The notes beneath the pieces were generated by a model that did no database searches, was not told the DNA's origin, and was given only the letters and a program-made list of their open reading frames with translations. A stretch of DNA of 64,000 nt from Candidatus Saccharicenans sp. (GTDB taxonomy: Bacteria > Acidobacteriota > Aminicenantia > Aminicenantales > Saccharicenantaceae): assembly GCA_030018265.1 (NCBI GenBank), contig JASEFX010000005.1:44556-108555 (forward strand), written 5' to 3'. The translations under genes and the position numbers were made by a program. Shown in pieces: positions 18,176 through 26,781 of the stretch (positions within the stretch are counted from its first letter, which is position 1; each line of letters opens with the position of its first letter).

Positions 18176-18204
18176 TTGACAGGTCAGAGAGCGTAAACTA
18201 TACT
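18176..18204 (+). promoter_or_regulatory. Near-consensus sigma-70-type promoter for thiC
   Basis: TTGACA (18176-18181), an exact 17-base spacer and TATACT (18199-18204) precede thiC, with a predicted leader of only about 27 bases. That is too short for a TPP riboswitch, and no THI-box motif is visible here. Confidence 0.75.
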
Positions 18205-18238
18205 GACTTCTGAAAAGCTTCAAAGAAGAGTTAAACCC

Positions 18239-19543
18239 ATGACCCTTATGGAACAGGCACAGCGGGGAGTTTCTTCTCCTGTTATCAAGAAACTGGCGAA
18301 GGAAGAAAGAATAAACCCAGATGAACTATTGTCTCTAATCTCCACCGGCAGGGTGGTAATTCCATATAACCCCAATCATGCCCCCTCCCGCCCGGTGGCC
18401 ATCGGCTGGAGAATGCGAACGAAGGTGAACGTGAACCTCGGAACCTCCCGCGATTTTCCAGACCTCCAGAGTGAGCTTAAGAAGCTGAAAATCAGCATAA
18501 AGTATGGTTCCGACACAGTGATGGACCTGAGCACCGGCGGAGACATCAGAAAAATCAGAAGGAAGCTTCTGTCGCTTTCTCCCTTGCCTCTGGGAACGGT
18601 TCCAGTCTATCAGGCAGCGATCGAAGCCATCAGCAAACGGGGCTCAATCGTCCGGATGACTGAAGACGACCTGTTCTCGGTCATAGAATCCCAGGCGATG
18701 GAGGGAGTTGACTTCATGACCGTTCACTGCGGTCTGACCTTGAAAGCGGTGGAGAGGCTGAAAAAACAGGGAAGAATAGCAGACGTTGTTTCCCGCGGGG
18801 GAGCCTTTCACCTGGCCTGGATGCTTCACAACGAAAAAGAAAATCCGCTGTACGAGAAGTTTGACCGGTTGTTAGAGCTCGCTCGCAGGTATGATTTTAC
18901 CCTGAGCCTGGGTGATGGCCTGAGGCCGGGTTCAGTTCTCGATGCCACCGACCGCCCCCAGATCGAAGAACTCCTCACGCTGGGCGAGCTGGTGCAGAGA
19001 GCCCGGGAAGCCGGAGTTCAGGCGATGGTGGAAGGTCCCGGACATGTGCCCCTCGACCAGGTTGAGATGAATATCAAATTGCAAAAGCGGGTCTGCCAGG
19101 AAGCCCCTTTTTATGTGCTCGGTCCTCTGGTCACCGATATCGCTCCTGGCTATGATCACATTGTCTCAGCCATCGGGGGCGCTCTGGCCGCAGCCGCCGG
19201 AGCCGATTTTCTCTGCTACGTAACTCCGGCTGAACACCTGGGACTGCCCACGATTGACGACGTCAAAGAGGGTCTGATTGCCTCACGCATTGCTGCCCAT
19301 GCCGCGGATATTGTAAAGGGATATCCCGGGGCGGTTGAGCTCGATGCCGAAATTTCCCGCGCGAGGAAAAAACTCGACTGGGACAGGCAGCAAAAACTTT
19401 CTCTCGACCCCGAACGCTTTGCCGAAATCCGACAGCGAAGGAAATCCAGAACAAAAGCCTGCTCCATGTGCGGCGAATTCTGCGCGATGAAAATTGTCAG
19501 TGAATTCCTGAACGGTGGAGAGGCTGATGAGACCTGCGGCTGA
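18239..19543 (+). CDS. thiC: Phosphomethylpyrimidine synthase ThiC
   Basis: The 434-residue radical-SAM enzyme has the C-terminal cluster motif CSMCGEFC (CX2CX4C) that binds [4Fe-4S], plus the substrate-site segments [21 protein letters not shown] and [14 protein letters not shown]. It converts aminoimidazole ribotide to hydroxymethylpyrimidine phosphate for thiamin. The paralogue BzaF, which makes 5-hydroxybenzimidazole, has the same fold and cannot be excluded by eye. The strong promoter without a TPP riboswitch is noteworthy. The downstream TIM-barrel gene overlaps its 3' end by 17 bases. Confidence 0.93.
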   Translation: MTLMEQAQRGVSSPVIKKLAKEERINPDELLSLISTGRVVIPYNPNHAPSRPVAIGWRMRTKVNVNLGTSRDFPDLQSELKKLKISIKYGSDTVMDLSTGGDIRKIRRKLLSLSPLPLGTVPVYQAAIEAISKRGSIVRMTEDDLFSVIESQAMEGVDFMTVHCGLTLKAVERLKKQGRIADVVSRGGAFHLAWMLHNEKENPLYEKFDRLLELARRYDFTLSLGDGLRPGSVLDATDRPQIEELLTLGELVQRAREAGVQAMVEGPGHVPLDQVEMNIKLQKRVCQEAPFYVLGPLVTDIAPGYDHIVSAIGGALAAAAGADFLCYVTPAEHLGLPTIDDVKEGLIASRIAAHAADIVKGYPGAVELDAEISRARKKLDWDRQQKLSLDPERFAEIRQRRKSRTKACSMCGEFCAMKIVSEFLNGGEADETCG

Positions 19544-20405
19544 AAAGCTTCTTTTCGGAACCGCCGGCGTTCCCCTATCCTGCCCTGAAGACTCCTCAGC
19601 TCGTGCTGTGGAGGAAGTGCGACGGCTGGGACTCGAGGCCCTTGAACTAGAGTTTGTCCAGGGACTCAACATGGGCACTGAAACTGCCGGACTTATCAGG
19701 ACTTTATCCCGGCAGCACCGGGTAAAGCTGAGTGCTCACGCCCCTTATTTCATCAACCTCAATTCTCCTGAGGCCGGGAAAAAAATGCAGAGTCAGAAAC
19801 TGCTTCTGAGCAGTTTGAGGCTGGCCGCCGCCGCCGGAGCTTCAGACCTGGTATTTCACGGCGGATATTACGGTGCGTGCACCCCTGAGGAAACTCTTCG
19901 GAACATCAAAAATTCGCTCAGAGAAATCCTTTCGATCGTCCGGTCGGAAAACATCCCGGTCCGATTGAGAATCGAAACGACCGGCAAAAAAAAGCAATTC
20001 GGCAGTCTGGATGAAGTTCTTTCGCTCTGCCGGGAACTTGAAGGTCTCTGGCCCTGTCTTGACTTCGCTCACATATACGCCCGTGAAGGAAAAGTAAATT
20101 CCTACGACGAGTTCTGCCGGGTTCTTAACAAAGTGGAAAAAAAGCTCGGGCGAAGCGCGATAAAAAACGCTCACATCCACATTTCAGGAGTCAGGTTCAA
20201 CCAGAGCGGAGAACTCAAACACCTCAACCTGGAAGAATCCGACTTTCGCTTCGACGAATGGCTGCAGGCGCTGGTGGACCTGGGAGTGGCCGGAACGGTG
20301 ATCTGCGAAAGCCCGGCCCTGGAATCAGAAGCTCTTATGCTAAAAAATCTGTATAAAAACCTCAGAAGCAAGAAATCCGCTTCCGAACAGCCGGCGGAAA
20401 CTTAA
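19527..20405 (+). CDS. Endonuclease IV-like TIM-barrel protein
   Basis: The 292-residue protein starts at the ATG preceded by GGAGAGG inside the thiC 3' end; an in-frame GTG four codons earlier would overlap that site. It matches the AP-endonuclease/sugar-isomerase TIM-barrel superfamily, with [36 protein letters not shown] and CESPALE supplying metal-ligand His/Glu/Asp residues in endonuclease IV order. It could be a DNA-repair deoxyribonuclease IV or a metabolic isomerase-type member. The translational coupling to thiC favours a link to thiamin metabolism, but this is inference. Confidence 0.75.
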   Translation: MRPAAEKLLFGTAGVPLSCPEDSSARAVEEVRRLGLEALELEFVQGLNMGTETAGLIRTLSRQHRVKLSAHAPYFINLNSPEAGKKMQSQKLLLSSLRLAAAAGASDLVFHGGYYGACTPEETLRNIKNSLREILSIVRSENIPVRLRIETTGKKKQFGSLDEVLSLCRELEGLWPCLDFAHIYAREGKVNSYDEFCRVLNKVEKKLGRSAIKNAHIHISGVRFNQSGELKHLNLEESDFRFDEWLQALVDLGVAGTVICESPALESEALMLKNLYKNLRSKKSASEQPAET

Positions 20406-20894
20406 AGAAACAAGTCCGAAGAAGAAAAATACCGCCCGGCCATAGACTTCTGCCGGCTGCGGTCAAAAACGGTCAGTCACCCAGTTCACTTCGGTTCTTC
20501 CTTCAGAACACATGCCCGGCCAGAAGAATGCTATTTCCCGTGGATACCCTGTTCTGTGGAAACACTCCCCTCCTCGATCGCTTTCTGTCATTCGTTAAAA
20601 TTCAGCCCACCAATCTTCTTCAGCCAATTCTTGACATATGAAAGGGTTAAGCATAAACTGAATTCTAACTTTATCATTAAATTAAGCTGATGGACTCAAA
20701 CATAAGCTCTTTGTTAAAAACTATTTCTGACAGTTCAACCTCATCTACCAAAAGATCGAAAACCCGGAGACACACGGAAAGCCAGCAAAAATCGGTTTAC
20801 CCGAAAGATGGGCAGATTTTTTTGACTTTCCGGGCAGCCGATTTAACCTCTATTTCCCGACATATTTCCTCAAAATCAAGAAAAGGAGAGGTCG
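20406..20894. other. Intergenic region upstream of the oxidoreductase operon
   Basis: The 489 bases between the TIM-barrel gene and the gamma subunit hold the promoter listed at 20631-20659. The first 225 bases show no gene, repeat or terminator I can support. A 70-codon frame at 20690-20902 is Ser/Thr/Lys-rich and not convincing. Confidence 0.5.
20631..20659 (+). promoter_or_regulatory. Sigma-70-type promoter for the 2-oxoacid oxidoreductase operon
   Basis: TTGACA (20631-20636), a 17-base spacer and TAAACT (20654-20659) predict a start near 20666, leaving a leader of about 230 bases before the gamma-subunit ATG at 20895. The long leader could carry regulation, but no known motif was recognised. 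Confidence 0.7.
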
Positions 20895-21437
20895 ATGATT
20901 GAAATTCGTTTTCATGGACGAGGCGGTCAGGGAACGGTGGTCGCTTCGAAGATTCTGGCCGATGCCCTGGCCAAAGAGGGTAATTACGTCCAGGCTTATC
21001 CGGAATTTGGAGTTGAGCGGCGGGGAGCCCCGGTTTACGCCTTCATCCGCATCGACAGCAAACCCATCTATGACAAAAGCAAAATCTACCACCCTGACCA
21101 TGTGGTGGTAGTCGACCCGACGCTGGTTGAAGCCATCGACGTAACCGAGGGGCTCAAGGATGGCGGATACATAATCATCAACAGCGAAAACTCGCCCGAG
21201 CATTTCAAATTTCCGGACAGGTACAAAGTTTTCACCATCAACGCCACAGAAATTGCGGTTAAACACAGGCTGGGAACTCTGGCCGCTCCCATCGTCAACA
21301 CGGCCATTGCCGGAGCGGTGGTGAAAATTCTCAATCTCACCAGGCTGGAATCGCTGGTTGAAGCTATAAGAGAAGGAGTTCCGATCAAGCCTGAGGATAA
21401 TGTTAAGGCCGCGATTGAAGCGTACGAACGAGCCTGA
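20895..21437 (+). CDS. 2-oxoacid:ferredoxin oxidoreductase, gamma subunit
   Basis: The 180-residue protein starts with IRFHGRGGQGTVVASKILA, the phosphate-binding signature of the gamma domain of pyruvate/2-ketoacid:ferredoxin oxidoreductases, and includes PEFGVERRGAPVYAF. In the complex it shapes the CoA-binding part. It is the first gene of a compact gamma-delta-alpha-beta operon with AGGAGAGG before the ATG. Whether the substrate is pyruvate or a branched-chain 2-oxoacid is not decided by the sequence. Confidence 0.92.
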   Translation: MIEIRFHGRGGQGTVVASKILADALAKEGNYVQAYPEFGVERRGAPVYAFIRIDSKPIYDKSKIYHPDHVVVVDPTLVEAIDVTEGLKDGGYIIINSENSPEHFKFPDRYKVFTINATEIAVKHRLGTLAAPIVNTAIAGAVVKILNLTRLESLVEAIREGVPIKPEDNVKAAIEAYERA

Positions 21438-21447
21438 AGGAGGAATC

Positions 21448-21747
21448 ATGAGCCGTAAAAAAGAAGCCAGAAAAATAATTTTCGAATCAGAAAAGGAGAT
21501 GCCGCCGGTTCCGATGTCGCTGGGTTCGATGCTTCATAACAGGACAGGGGCCTGGCGAAACATCAAGCCGGTTATCGACCTTTCAAAGTGTATTAAATGC
21601 GGAATCTGCTGGAAATTCTGCCCGGATGCCTCAATCGATATAGTCGATGAGTGGCCGCAGATCAACTATGACTACTGCAAGGGTTGCGGGCTGTGCGCCG
21701 AAGAATGCCCGCAGAAATGCATTACGATGGTTGAGGAGGAGAAATAA
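21448..21747 (+). CDS. 2-oxoacid:ferredoxin oxidoreductase, delta (ferredoxin) subunit
   Basis: The 99-residue protein starts at the ATG preceded by AAGGAGGAATC, ten bases after the gamma gene. Two CX2CX2CX3CP motifs (CIKCGICWKFCP and CKGCGLCAEECP) bind two [4Fe-4S] clusters that carry electrons from the TPP site to external ferredoxin. An N-terminal extension of about 45 residues with EMPPVPMSLG is typical of delta subunits. The stop overlaps the alpha start by one base. Confidence 0.92.
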   Translation: MSRKKEARKIIFESEKEMPPVPMSLGSMLHNRTGAWRNIKPVIDLSKCIKCGICWKFCPDASIDIVDEWPQINYDYCKGCGLCAEECPQKCITMVEEEK

Positions 21748-22901
21748 TGAAAAAAGTAATAATGGGAAATCACGCCCTCTCTTACGGAGCCATGCTTTCG
21801 AGAGCCCAGGTGATTGCTGCCTACCCCATCACTCCGCAAACCCAGGTGGTCGAGCTTCTGTCAGAAATGTGCGCTGACGGAACGCTCAACGCCAAGTTTA
21901 TAAAAGTGGAATCAGAACATTCAGCCATGGCTGCCTGCCTGGGTGCTTCGCTGGCCGGTGCCAGAACTTTTACCGCCACTTCAGCTCAGGGCCTGGCGCT
22001 GATGCATGAAATGCTGCACTGGGCAGCTGGAGGGCGGATGCCGGTGGTCATGGGCAACATCAACCGGGCTATGGCTCCTGGCTGGAGTATCTGGGCCGAC
22101 CAGAACGACAGCCTCTCCGAAAGGGACACCGGCTGGATCCAGTTTTACTGCGCTTCCAACCAGGAAGTGCTGGATACGGTTATTCAGGCATATAAGGTTT
22201 CAGAAAAGCTGATGATTCCCAGCATGATCGTTCTGGACGCCTTCACCCTTTCTCATACTTACGAAGTGGTTGAGATCCCGGATCAATCGCTGGTTGACCA
22301 GTATCTTCCGCCTTTTAATCCTCCCTGGCGGCTTACACCTGACGACCCGCATGCCTTTGGCGGTCTGACCTCTCCGGACCATTACATGGAATTGCGTTAT
22401 AAACTCCAGAAAGATATGGAAAAGGTCCCGGCGCTGGTCGAAGAAACCGGTAAAGAATACGAAAAGATGTTCGGCCGGTACCTCGGCCAGGTGGAAGAAT
22501 ATCTCTGCGACGACGCGGAATTTATTTTCGTCACCTCGGGAACCGCCGGCAGCACAGCACGGGTGGCGGTTGATGAGCTGCGCCAGCGCGGCATAAAAGC
22601 CGGAAATCTCCGTATTCGCCTGTTCCGACCATTCCCGTTTGAAAAAGTAAGAAGCATCCTTTCCCGGGTGCCCAGAGTGGCAGTTCTCGACCGGAATATT
22701 TCTTACGGACACCACGGAATCTTTTACCAGGAAGTTAAATCTGCCATGTACGGACAGCCATCTCAGCCTTTGATTTTCGGCTTCATAGCTGGACTGGGCG
22801 GACGGGATATTACCAGGGACTCTTTCAGGGAGATAGCCGATTATGCGCTCTCCCGCGACCGGGTTGAAGAAGAAATCGTCTGGATAGGAGTAAAAAAATG
22901 A
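21747..22901 (+). CDS. 2-oxoacid:ferredoxin oxidoreductase, alpha subunit
   Basis: The 384-residue alpha subunit has the family-typical beginning with AAYPITPQTQVVELLSE and EHSAMAACLGASLAGARTFT, which forms the pyrimidine-binding face of the TPP site. The C-terminal half carries the transketolase-C-like domain (about 240-384). It combines with the beta subunit for oxidative decarboxylation of 2-oxoacids to acyl-CoA, yielding reduced ferredoxin. It overlaps both neighbours (one base with delta, four with beta). Confidence 0.92.
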   Translation: MKKVIMGNHALSYGAMLSRAQVIAAYPITPQTQVVELLSEMCADGTLNAKFIKVESEHSAMAACLGASLAGARTFTATSAQGLALMHEMLHWAAGGRMPVVMGNINRAMAPGWSIWADQNDSLSERDTGWIQFYCASNQEVLDTVIQAYKVSEKLMIPSMIVLDAFTLSHTYEVVEIPDQSLVDQYLPPFNPPWRLTPDDPHAFGGLTSPDHYMELRYKLQKDMEKVPALVEETGKEYEKMFGRYLGQVEEYLCDDAEFIFVTSGTAGSTARVAVDELRQRGIKAGNLRIRLFRPFPFEKVRSILSRVPRVAVLDRNISYGHHGIFYQEVKSAMYGQPSQPLIFGFIAGLGGRDITRDSFREIADYALSRDRVEEEIVWIGVKK

Positions 22902-23794
22902 GCAAAGAGAAAAAAATGACCACCACCATAACCCGGGAAGAATTTATGAGCCCGGGACATCTGGCCTGCCAGGGCTGTGGAGCTTCACTGGCCATGCGGC
23001 TCGCTCTTAAAGGTCTCGGACAGAGAACCATCGTCTGCATACCGGCCTGCTGCTGGGCTGTTATCGACGGTCCTTTCCCTTACTCATCGCTGGATGTGCC
23101 GATTTACCACTGCGCTTTTGAGACGGCCGCCTCCTCTGCCTCCGGCGTAAAAGCCGGTCTGGAGATACTCGGAGACAATGAGACCGCGGTGCTGGCCTGG
23201 GCTGGCGACGGCGGAACTTACGACATCGGTCTTCAGGCTCTTTCCGGAGCGGCTGAAAGAAACGACGACATCATCTATGCCTGTTACGACAACGAAGCTT
23301 ACATGAACACCGGCATTCAACGCAGTTCAGCCACCCCCTTCGGCGCCTGGACCACAACCACCCCTGTAAAACATTACAAAAAGGAAAGGAAAAAGGACAT
23401 CATCGGCATCATGGCCGCCCATGGCATCCCTTACATCGCCACCGCCAGCGTCGCCTATCCTGAAGATATGGTAAAAAAATTCAAAAAAGCCAGAGAAATC
23501 AGAGGAACCAGATTCATCCTGATATTCGCTCCATGCCCGGCTGGATGGAAAAGCCGTCCAGAGGACACGATCAAGCTGGCCAGGCTGGCCGTTCAGACTG
23601 GATACTTTCCGCTGATAGAAATAGAAAAAGGCGAAAAATGGACGCTGAACCTGAAGCTGAAAGAAAGAAAGCCGATCGCTGAATATCTTAAACTCCAGGG
23701 ACGTTTTCGCCATCTCAGCGAGGAGGAAATAGCCGCCATTCAGCAGGAAGTAGACGAACGCTGGGCAAAAACACTTCAGAAGTGCAGTCTATAA
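22898..23794 (+). CDS. 2-oxoacid:ferredoxin oxidoreductase, beta (TPP-binding) subunit
   Basis: The 298-residue subunit contains the cluster-ligand motif CQGCGASLAMR, the TPP/Mg-binding GDGGTYDIGLQ and its partner NEAYMNTGIQRS, and a C-terminal cysteine in FAPCPAGW. Together these make a functional [4Fe-4S]/TPP beta subunit. It follows alpha with an ATGA overlap, completing the operon. Three consecutive cysteine-rich residues (IPACCW) sit where pyruvate enzymes usually have a single conserved cysteine. Confidence 0.92.
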   Translation: MSKEKKMTTTITREEFMSPGHLACQGCGASLAMRLALKGLGQRTIVCIPACCWAVIDGPFPYSSLDVPIYHCAFETAASSASGVKAGLEILGDNETAVLAWAGDGGTYDIGLQALSGAAERNDDIIYACYDNEAYMNTGIQRSSATPFGAWTTTTPVKHYKKERKKDIIGIMAAHGIPYIATASVAYPEDMVKKFKKAREIRGTRFILIFAPCPAGWKSRPEDTIKLARLAVQTGYFPLIEIEKGEKWTLNLKLKERKPIAEYLKLQGRFRHLSEEEIAAIQQEVDERWAKTLQKCSL

Positions 23795-23835
23795 ATTGCT
23801 TGAGGTCATCGCATAAAAGGAGAATTTTTAAACTG

Positions 23836-24357
23836 ATGCGAAACACAATAATATTTTCTTTAATTTTGCTTTTTCTCATATTCAATTTTGCCTGTCAGAG
23901 ACCGGGATCAGAAAAATCGGCGGTCGACCCGGCTTCAAAAGCAGAACCTGCTCCCGACTTCAGGGTTTCTTCCCTCGACGGTCAGGAGCTCAGCCTGTCT
24001 GCCCTCAAGGGTAAGATAATTCTGGTGAACTTCTGGGCTACCTGGTGTCCACCCTGCCGGGCTGAAATCCCTGATTTCATAGAAGCCTACGAGGAGCTCA
24101 AAGGTCGGGGTCTGGAAATACTCGGCTTCTCGGTTGACACTTTGCCCGAAAATGAACTCAAGAATTTTGTGGCCAGAGCCAGAATCAATTACCCGGTGGC
24201 GCTTGTGGGAGAAGATACAGTTTCAGCATTCAGGCCGGGTCAATACATCCCGGTTTCGATATTCATCGATAAAAAAGGATATATAAGATACAGACACGTT
24301 GGACGCCTGACGAAAAAAGACCTTGTGTCTATTTTTGAAACCCTGGAAAAAGAGTAA
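23836..24357 (+). CDS. TlpA/ResA-type thioredoxin-like thiol-disulfide oxidoreductase (probable lipoprotein)
   Basis: The 173-residue protein starts at the ATG after AGGAG and has a hydrophobic leader ending in NFAC, a poor but plausible lipobox. The mature domain (about 35-173) is an AhpC/TSA-Redoxin fold with the active-site WCPPC and the cis-proline YIPVS. It is predicted to act outside the membrane in reducing or maturing extracytoplasmic thiols. It lies about 40 bases after the beta subunit and could be co-transcribed with it. Confidence 0.85.
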   Translation: MRNTIIFSLILLFLIFNFACQRPGSEKSAVDPASKAEPAPDFRVSSLDGQELSLSALKGKIILVNFWATWCPPCRAEIPDFIEAYEELKGRGLEILGFSVDTLPENELKNFVARARINYPVALVGEDTVSAFRPGQYIPVSIFIDKKGYIRYRHVGRLTKKDLVSIFETLEKE

Positions 24358-24436
24358 ATTACCGACACCACCGGGTGCTATCGCGTGATTCGGGACAGCA
24401 GCTGAAGCTGTAGAGTGTATTTCCGCGGATTCTTGT

Positions 24437-25426
24437 TTAACAGCGGTAGACGGAAGCCGCCCAGGTGAAACCTGCACCGAAAGCCACCATAACCACTATT
24501 TTCCCGGGCTGCAGCTTTCCTTCCTGCTGAAGTTCATACAGGGCAACCGGAATCGTGGCCACTGACATATTGCCGTATTTATCGATGTTCACCACCACCC
24601 TGTTGCGGTCGAGGTTAAACCTTTCGGCTATGGCCTCAATGATTCTCAGGTTTGCCTGATGAGGAATCAGGAAGTCAACCTGATCTTTTTCCAGGCCTGC
24701 TTTTTTCACGGCCTCAAGAGCAGCCTCTCCCATCCTCTTTACCGCATTCTTGAAAACCTCATTTCCTTTCATCTGGATATAGTGGAGTTTATCTTTGACC
24801 GTTTGTTCGCTGGCCGGATGCAGTGTGCCGCCAGCCGGCAGCATCAAAAGCTCGCCGAGCGAGCCATCGGCTCCCCAGCAATGAGAGAGGAATCCTGATT
24901 CATCCTGGCTCTCTTCCAGAACAAAAGCTCCGGCCCCATCTCCAAACAGCACGCAGGTAGTCCGGTCCTCCCAGTTGGTGATTTTTGAGAGGACATCAAC
25001 CCCGATTAAAAGAACTCTTCTGCAGATTCCGCTCAGAATAAGCCCTTCGGAAACGATCAATCCGTAAAGCATTCCGGTACAACCGGCCTGCAGGTCAAAG
25101 GCCGCCATTTCTCTGGTTCCAAGCTTCCTCTGAATCCAGCAGGCAGTTGAGGGGAAAATGGTGTCCGGACTGTTGGTGGCGACGAGAATCAGGTCGATAT
25201 CTTCTGGTTTAAGTCCGGCCTTCTCGAGTGCCATTTTTGCCGCCTCAACTCCCAGGTCTGAAGTGACCTGCTCCCCAGCGGCTATTCTTCTTTCCTTGAT
25301 GCCCGTCCTGGTGGTAATCCATTCGTCGGAAGTATCCACCATTTTTTCCAGGTCATAGTTAGTAAGGATTTTTTCTGGCAGATAAATTCCGATACTTTTG
25401 ATCTTAATCCTTTTTTCCCTGACCAT
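24437..25426 (-). CDS. fabH: 3-oxoacyl-[acyl-carrier-protein] synthase III
   Basis: The 329-residue condensing enzyme has the complete Cys-His-Asn triad: QAGCTGMLYG, IPHQANLRIIEA and YGNMSVATIP. It starts fatty-acid synthesis by condensing acyl-CoA with malonyl-ACP. It stands alone here, convergent with the TlpA gene and divergent from the barrel protein gene, not in a fab cluster. A GAGGGTG ribosome site lies upstream of the ATG. Confidence 0.93.
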   Translation of the reverse strand: MVREKRIKIKSIGIYLPEKILTNYDLEKMVDTSDEWITTRTGIKERRIAAGEQVTSDLGVEAAKMALEKAGLKPEDIDLILVATNSPDTIFPSTACWIQRKLGTREMAAFDLQAGCTGMLYGLIVSEGLILSGICRRVLLIGVDVLSKITNWEDRTTCVLFGDGAGAFVLEESQDESGFLSHCWGADGSLGELLMLPAGGTLHPASEQTVKDKLHYIQMKGNEVFKNAVKRMGEAALEAVKKAGLEKDQVDFLIPHQANLRIIEAIAERFNLDRNRVVVNIDKYGNMSVATIPVALYELQQEGKLQPGKIVVMVAFGAGFTWAASVYRC

Positions 25427-25512
25427 AGCACACCCTCAAATCTGGTTAATGATACTGATTTTCGGTTTAAAAATAAAGTGCCGGATGTTAGAATAGGGAC
25501 GCTTCCGCCAAA

Positions 25513-26781
25513 ATGAAAAAGACTGGCTTTTTACTGTTACTTGTTTCACTTCTTAATCTTGCCCTGGCTAATTCCGTCCTGGCCCAGGCCGGCCCGGGCC
25601 AGTATACGGAAGAAGCTCCGCTCGGAAGCTGGAACACACCAGGTCCTCAGACAGCGCCCGCCCTCGGTTCTGGGTTTTCTGAATTAACAAGAGGACATGC
25701 CAGCTCGGTTGTTTACACTAACCCGGCCCTGCTCGGTCTTTTGCCGTCCGTGAGCCTAAGCCTCACCGGAAGTTATAATCAGATTCAACTTTTCCGATAC
25801 TGGCTGGTGAACACCGGAGTTATTTACACAAGCGGTAACCTCACCTGGCGGGGCTTCCAGTTTGAGCATTTTGGAGCATCCTGCCGGTCAGGAAACTGGA
25901 CGCTGGCCGTCGGGATGGCTCTGATTGAAAACTACGGACGGCCGGGCGTCGATTACCGACAGCTCTCCAGTGGAATCATTTACCACCGTCTGACCATCAG
26001 TCAGTCCGGCATCCAGACAGGTTATTCAATAGGCCTTGCCAGAAGCTTCCGGGAGAAACTGTACTTAGGAATAAGTTTCATCTATTACCGGGGGTCAACG
26101 GCAAGGCATCTCGAGGAAATCTGGCCTCAGAGTGAAATTCAGCTGAGCGACTGGAGAGATCAAAAAATCTCCGGTTTTTACCCGGTTTTCGGGGCATTTT
26201 ATAAAATTGGCTCTCTTTACTTTCTCGGCTTCAGCCTGACTCCGCCTCACCGCAAAAAGGTTACGGGTGAGAGCCTTCTAACCTACACCACTCCGGCCAC
26301 TGAAATCAGAATCAACGGTGAAGCCAGGGACGTCATCAAACAGCCTTTTCGCGTTGGCTTCGGTGGAAAAGTCCTGGTCAACCGGGAGATTCAGCTATCG
26401 CTGGAAGCGATGTATTCTGACTGGAAACATTATTCTTTTTATTATTTTGGAGAAGAACAGAATAGAAACTTCAGGAGCACCGTCAGGTTGAGCGCCGGGT
26501 TTGAATACAACGGAAAATTCAGGCTGTTCGGTCGGAGCTGGCTGGCTCCATATTTCGCCGGTCTGGCCGTCGACCCCCAGCCGGATGCTGAAGTCAGGTC
26601 CACCTATTATTACCTGACTTTTGGCTCAGGCGCTGGAAACGAGTCCTTCCGGCTCACTTTTTCGACCGCGCTGGCTTTTGAAAGCGGTTCCGGAAACCAC
26701 CTGAAAAGAAATAAAATTTCCTTAACCCTGGATTTATACCCGGATAGATTTAAGAAGAGCAGCAGAGAAAACAACAGATGA
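25513..26781 (+). CDS. Predicted outer-membrane beta-barrel protein
   Basis: The 422-residue protein has a clear signal peptide (KKTGFLLLLVSLLNLALANSVLAQA) and then alternating aromatic/glycine beta strands to the end, with an N-terminal segment (GFSELTRGHASSVVYTNPALLG) like the start of PorV/PorQ and UPF0164-type barrels. A TAGAAT -10 with TTTAAA -35 at 25466-25494 suggests a short leader. Its stop overlaps the start of the M14 peptidase gene by four bases, so the barrel and the peptidase are made together. A channel, shuttle or structural role cannot be told apart here. Confidence 0.75.
   Translation: MKKTGFLLLLVSLLNLALANSVLAQAGPGQYTEEAPLGSWNTPGPQTAPALGSGFSELTRGHASSVVYTNPALLGLLPSVSLSLTGSYNQIQLFRYWLVNTGVIYTSGNLTWRGFQFEHFGASCRSGNWTLAVGMALIENYGRPGVDYRQLSSGIIYHRLTISQSGIQTGYSIGLARSFREKLYLGISFIYYRGSTARHLEEIWPQSEIQLSDWRDQKISGFYPVFGAFYKIGSLYFLGFSLTPPHRKKVTGESLLTYTTPATEIRINGEARDVIKQPFRVGFGGKVLVNREIQLSLEAMYSDWKHYSFYYFGEEQNRNFRSTVRLSAGFEYNGKFRLFGRSWLAPYFAGLAVDPQPDAEVRSTYYYLTFGSGAGNESFRLTFSTALAFESGSGNHLKRNKISLTLDLYPDRFKKSSRENNR

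Noticed and set aside
18114-18238. TPP riboswitch upstream of thiC
   Set aside because: Searched for CTGAGA and ACCTGA-type THI-box segments; none found, and the promoter leaves too short a leader.
20690-20902. 70-codon frame between the oxidoreductase promoter and the gamma subunit
   Set aside because: Ser/Thr/Lys-rich sequence with no convincing ribosome site; more likely a chance frame in the leader.
24358-24436. Bidirectional terminator between the TlpA gene and fabH
   Set aside because: Only a 5-bp hairpin without a T-tract on either strand.
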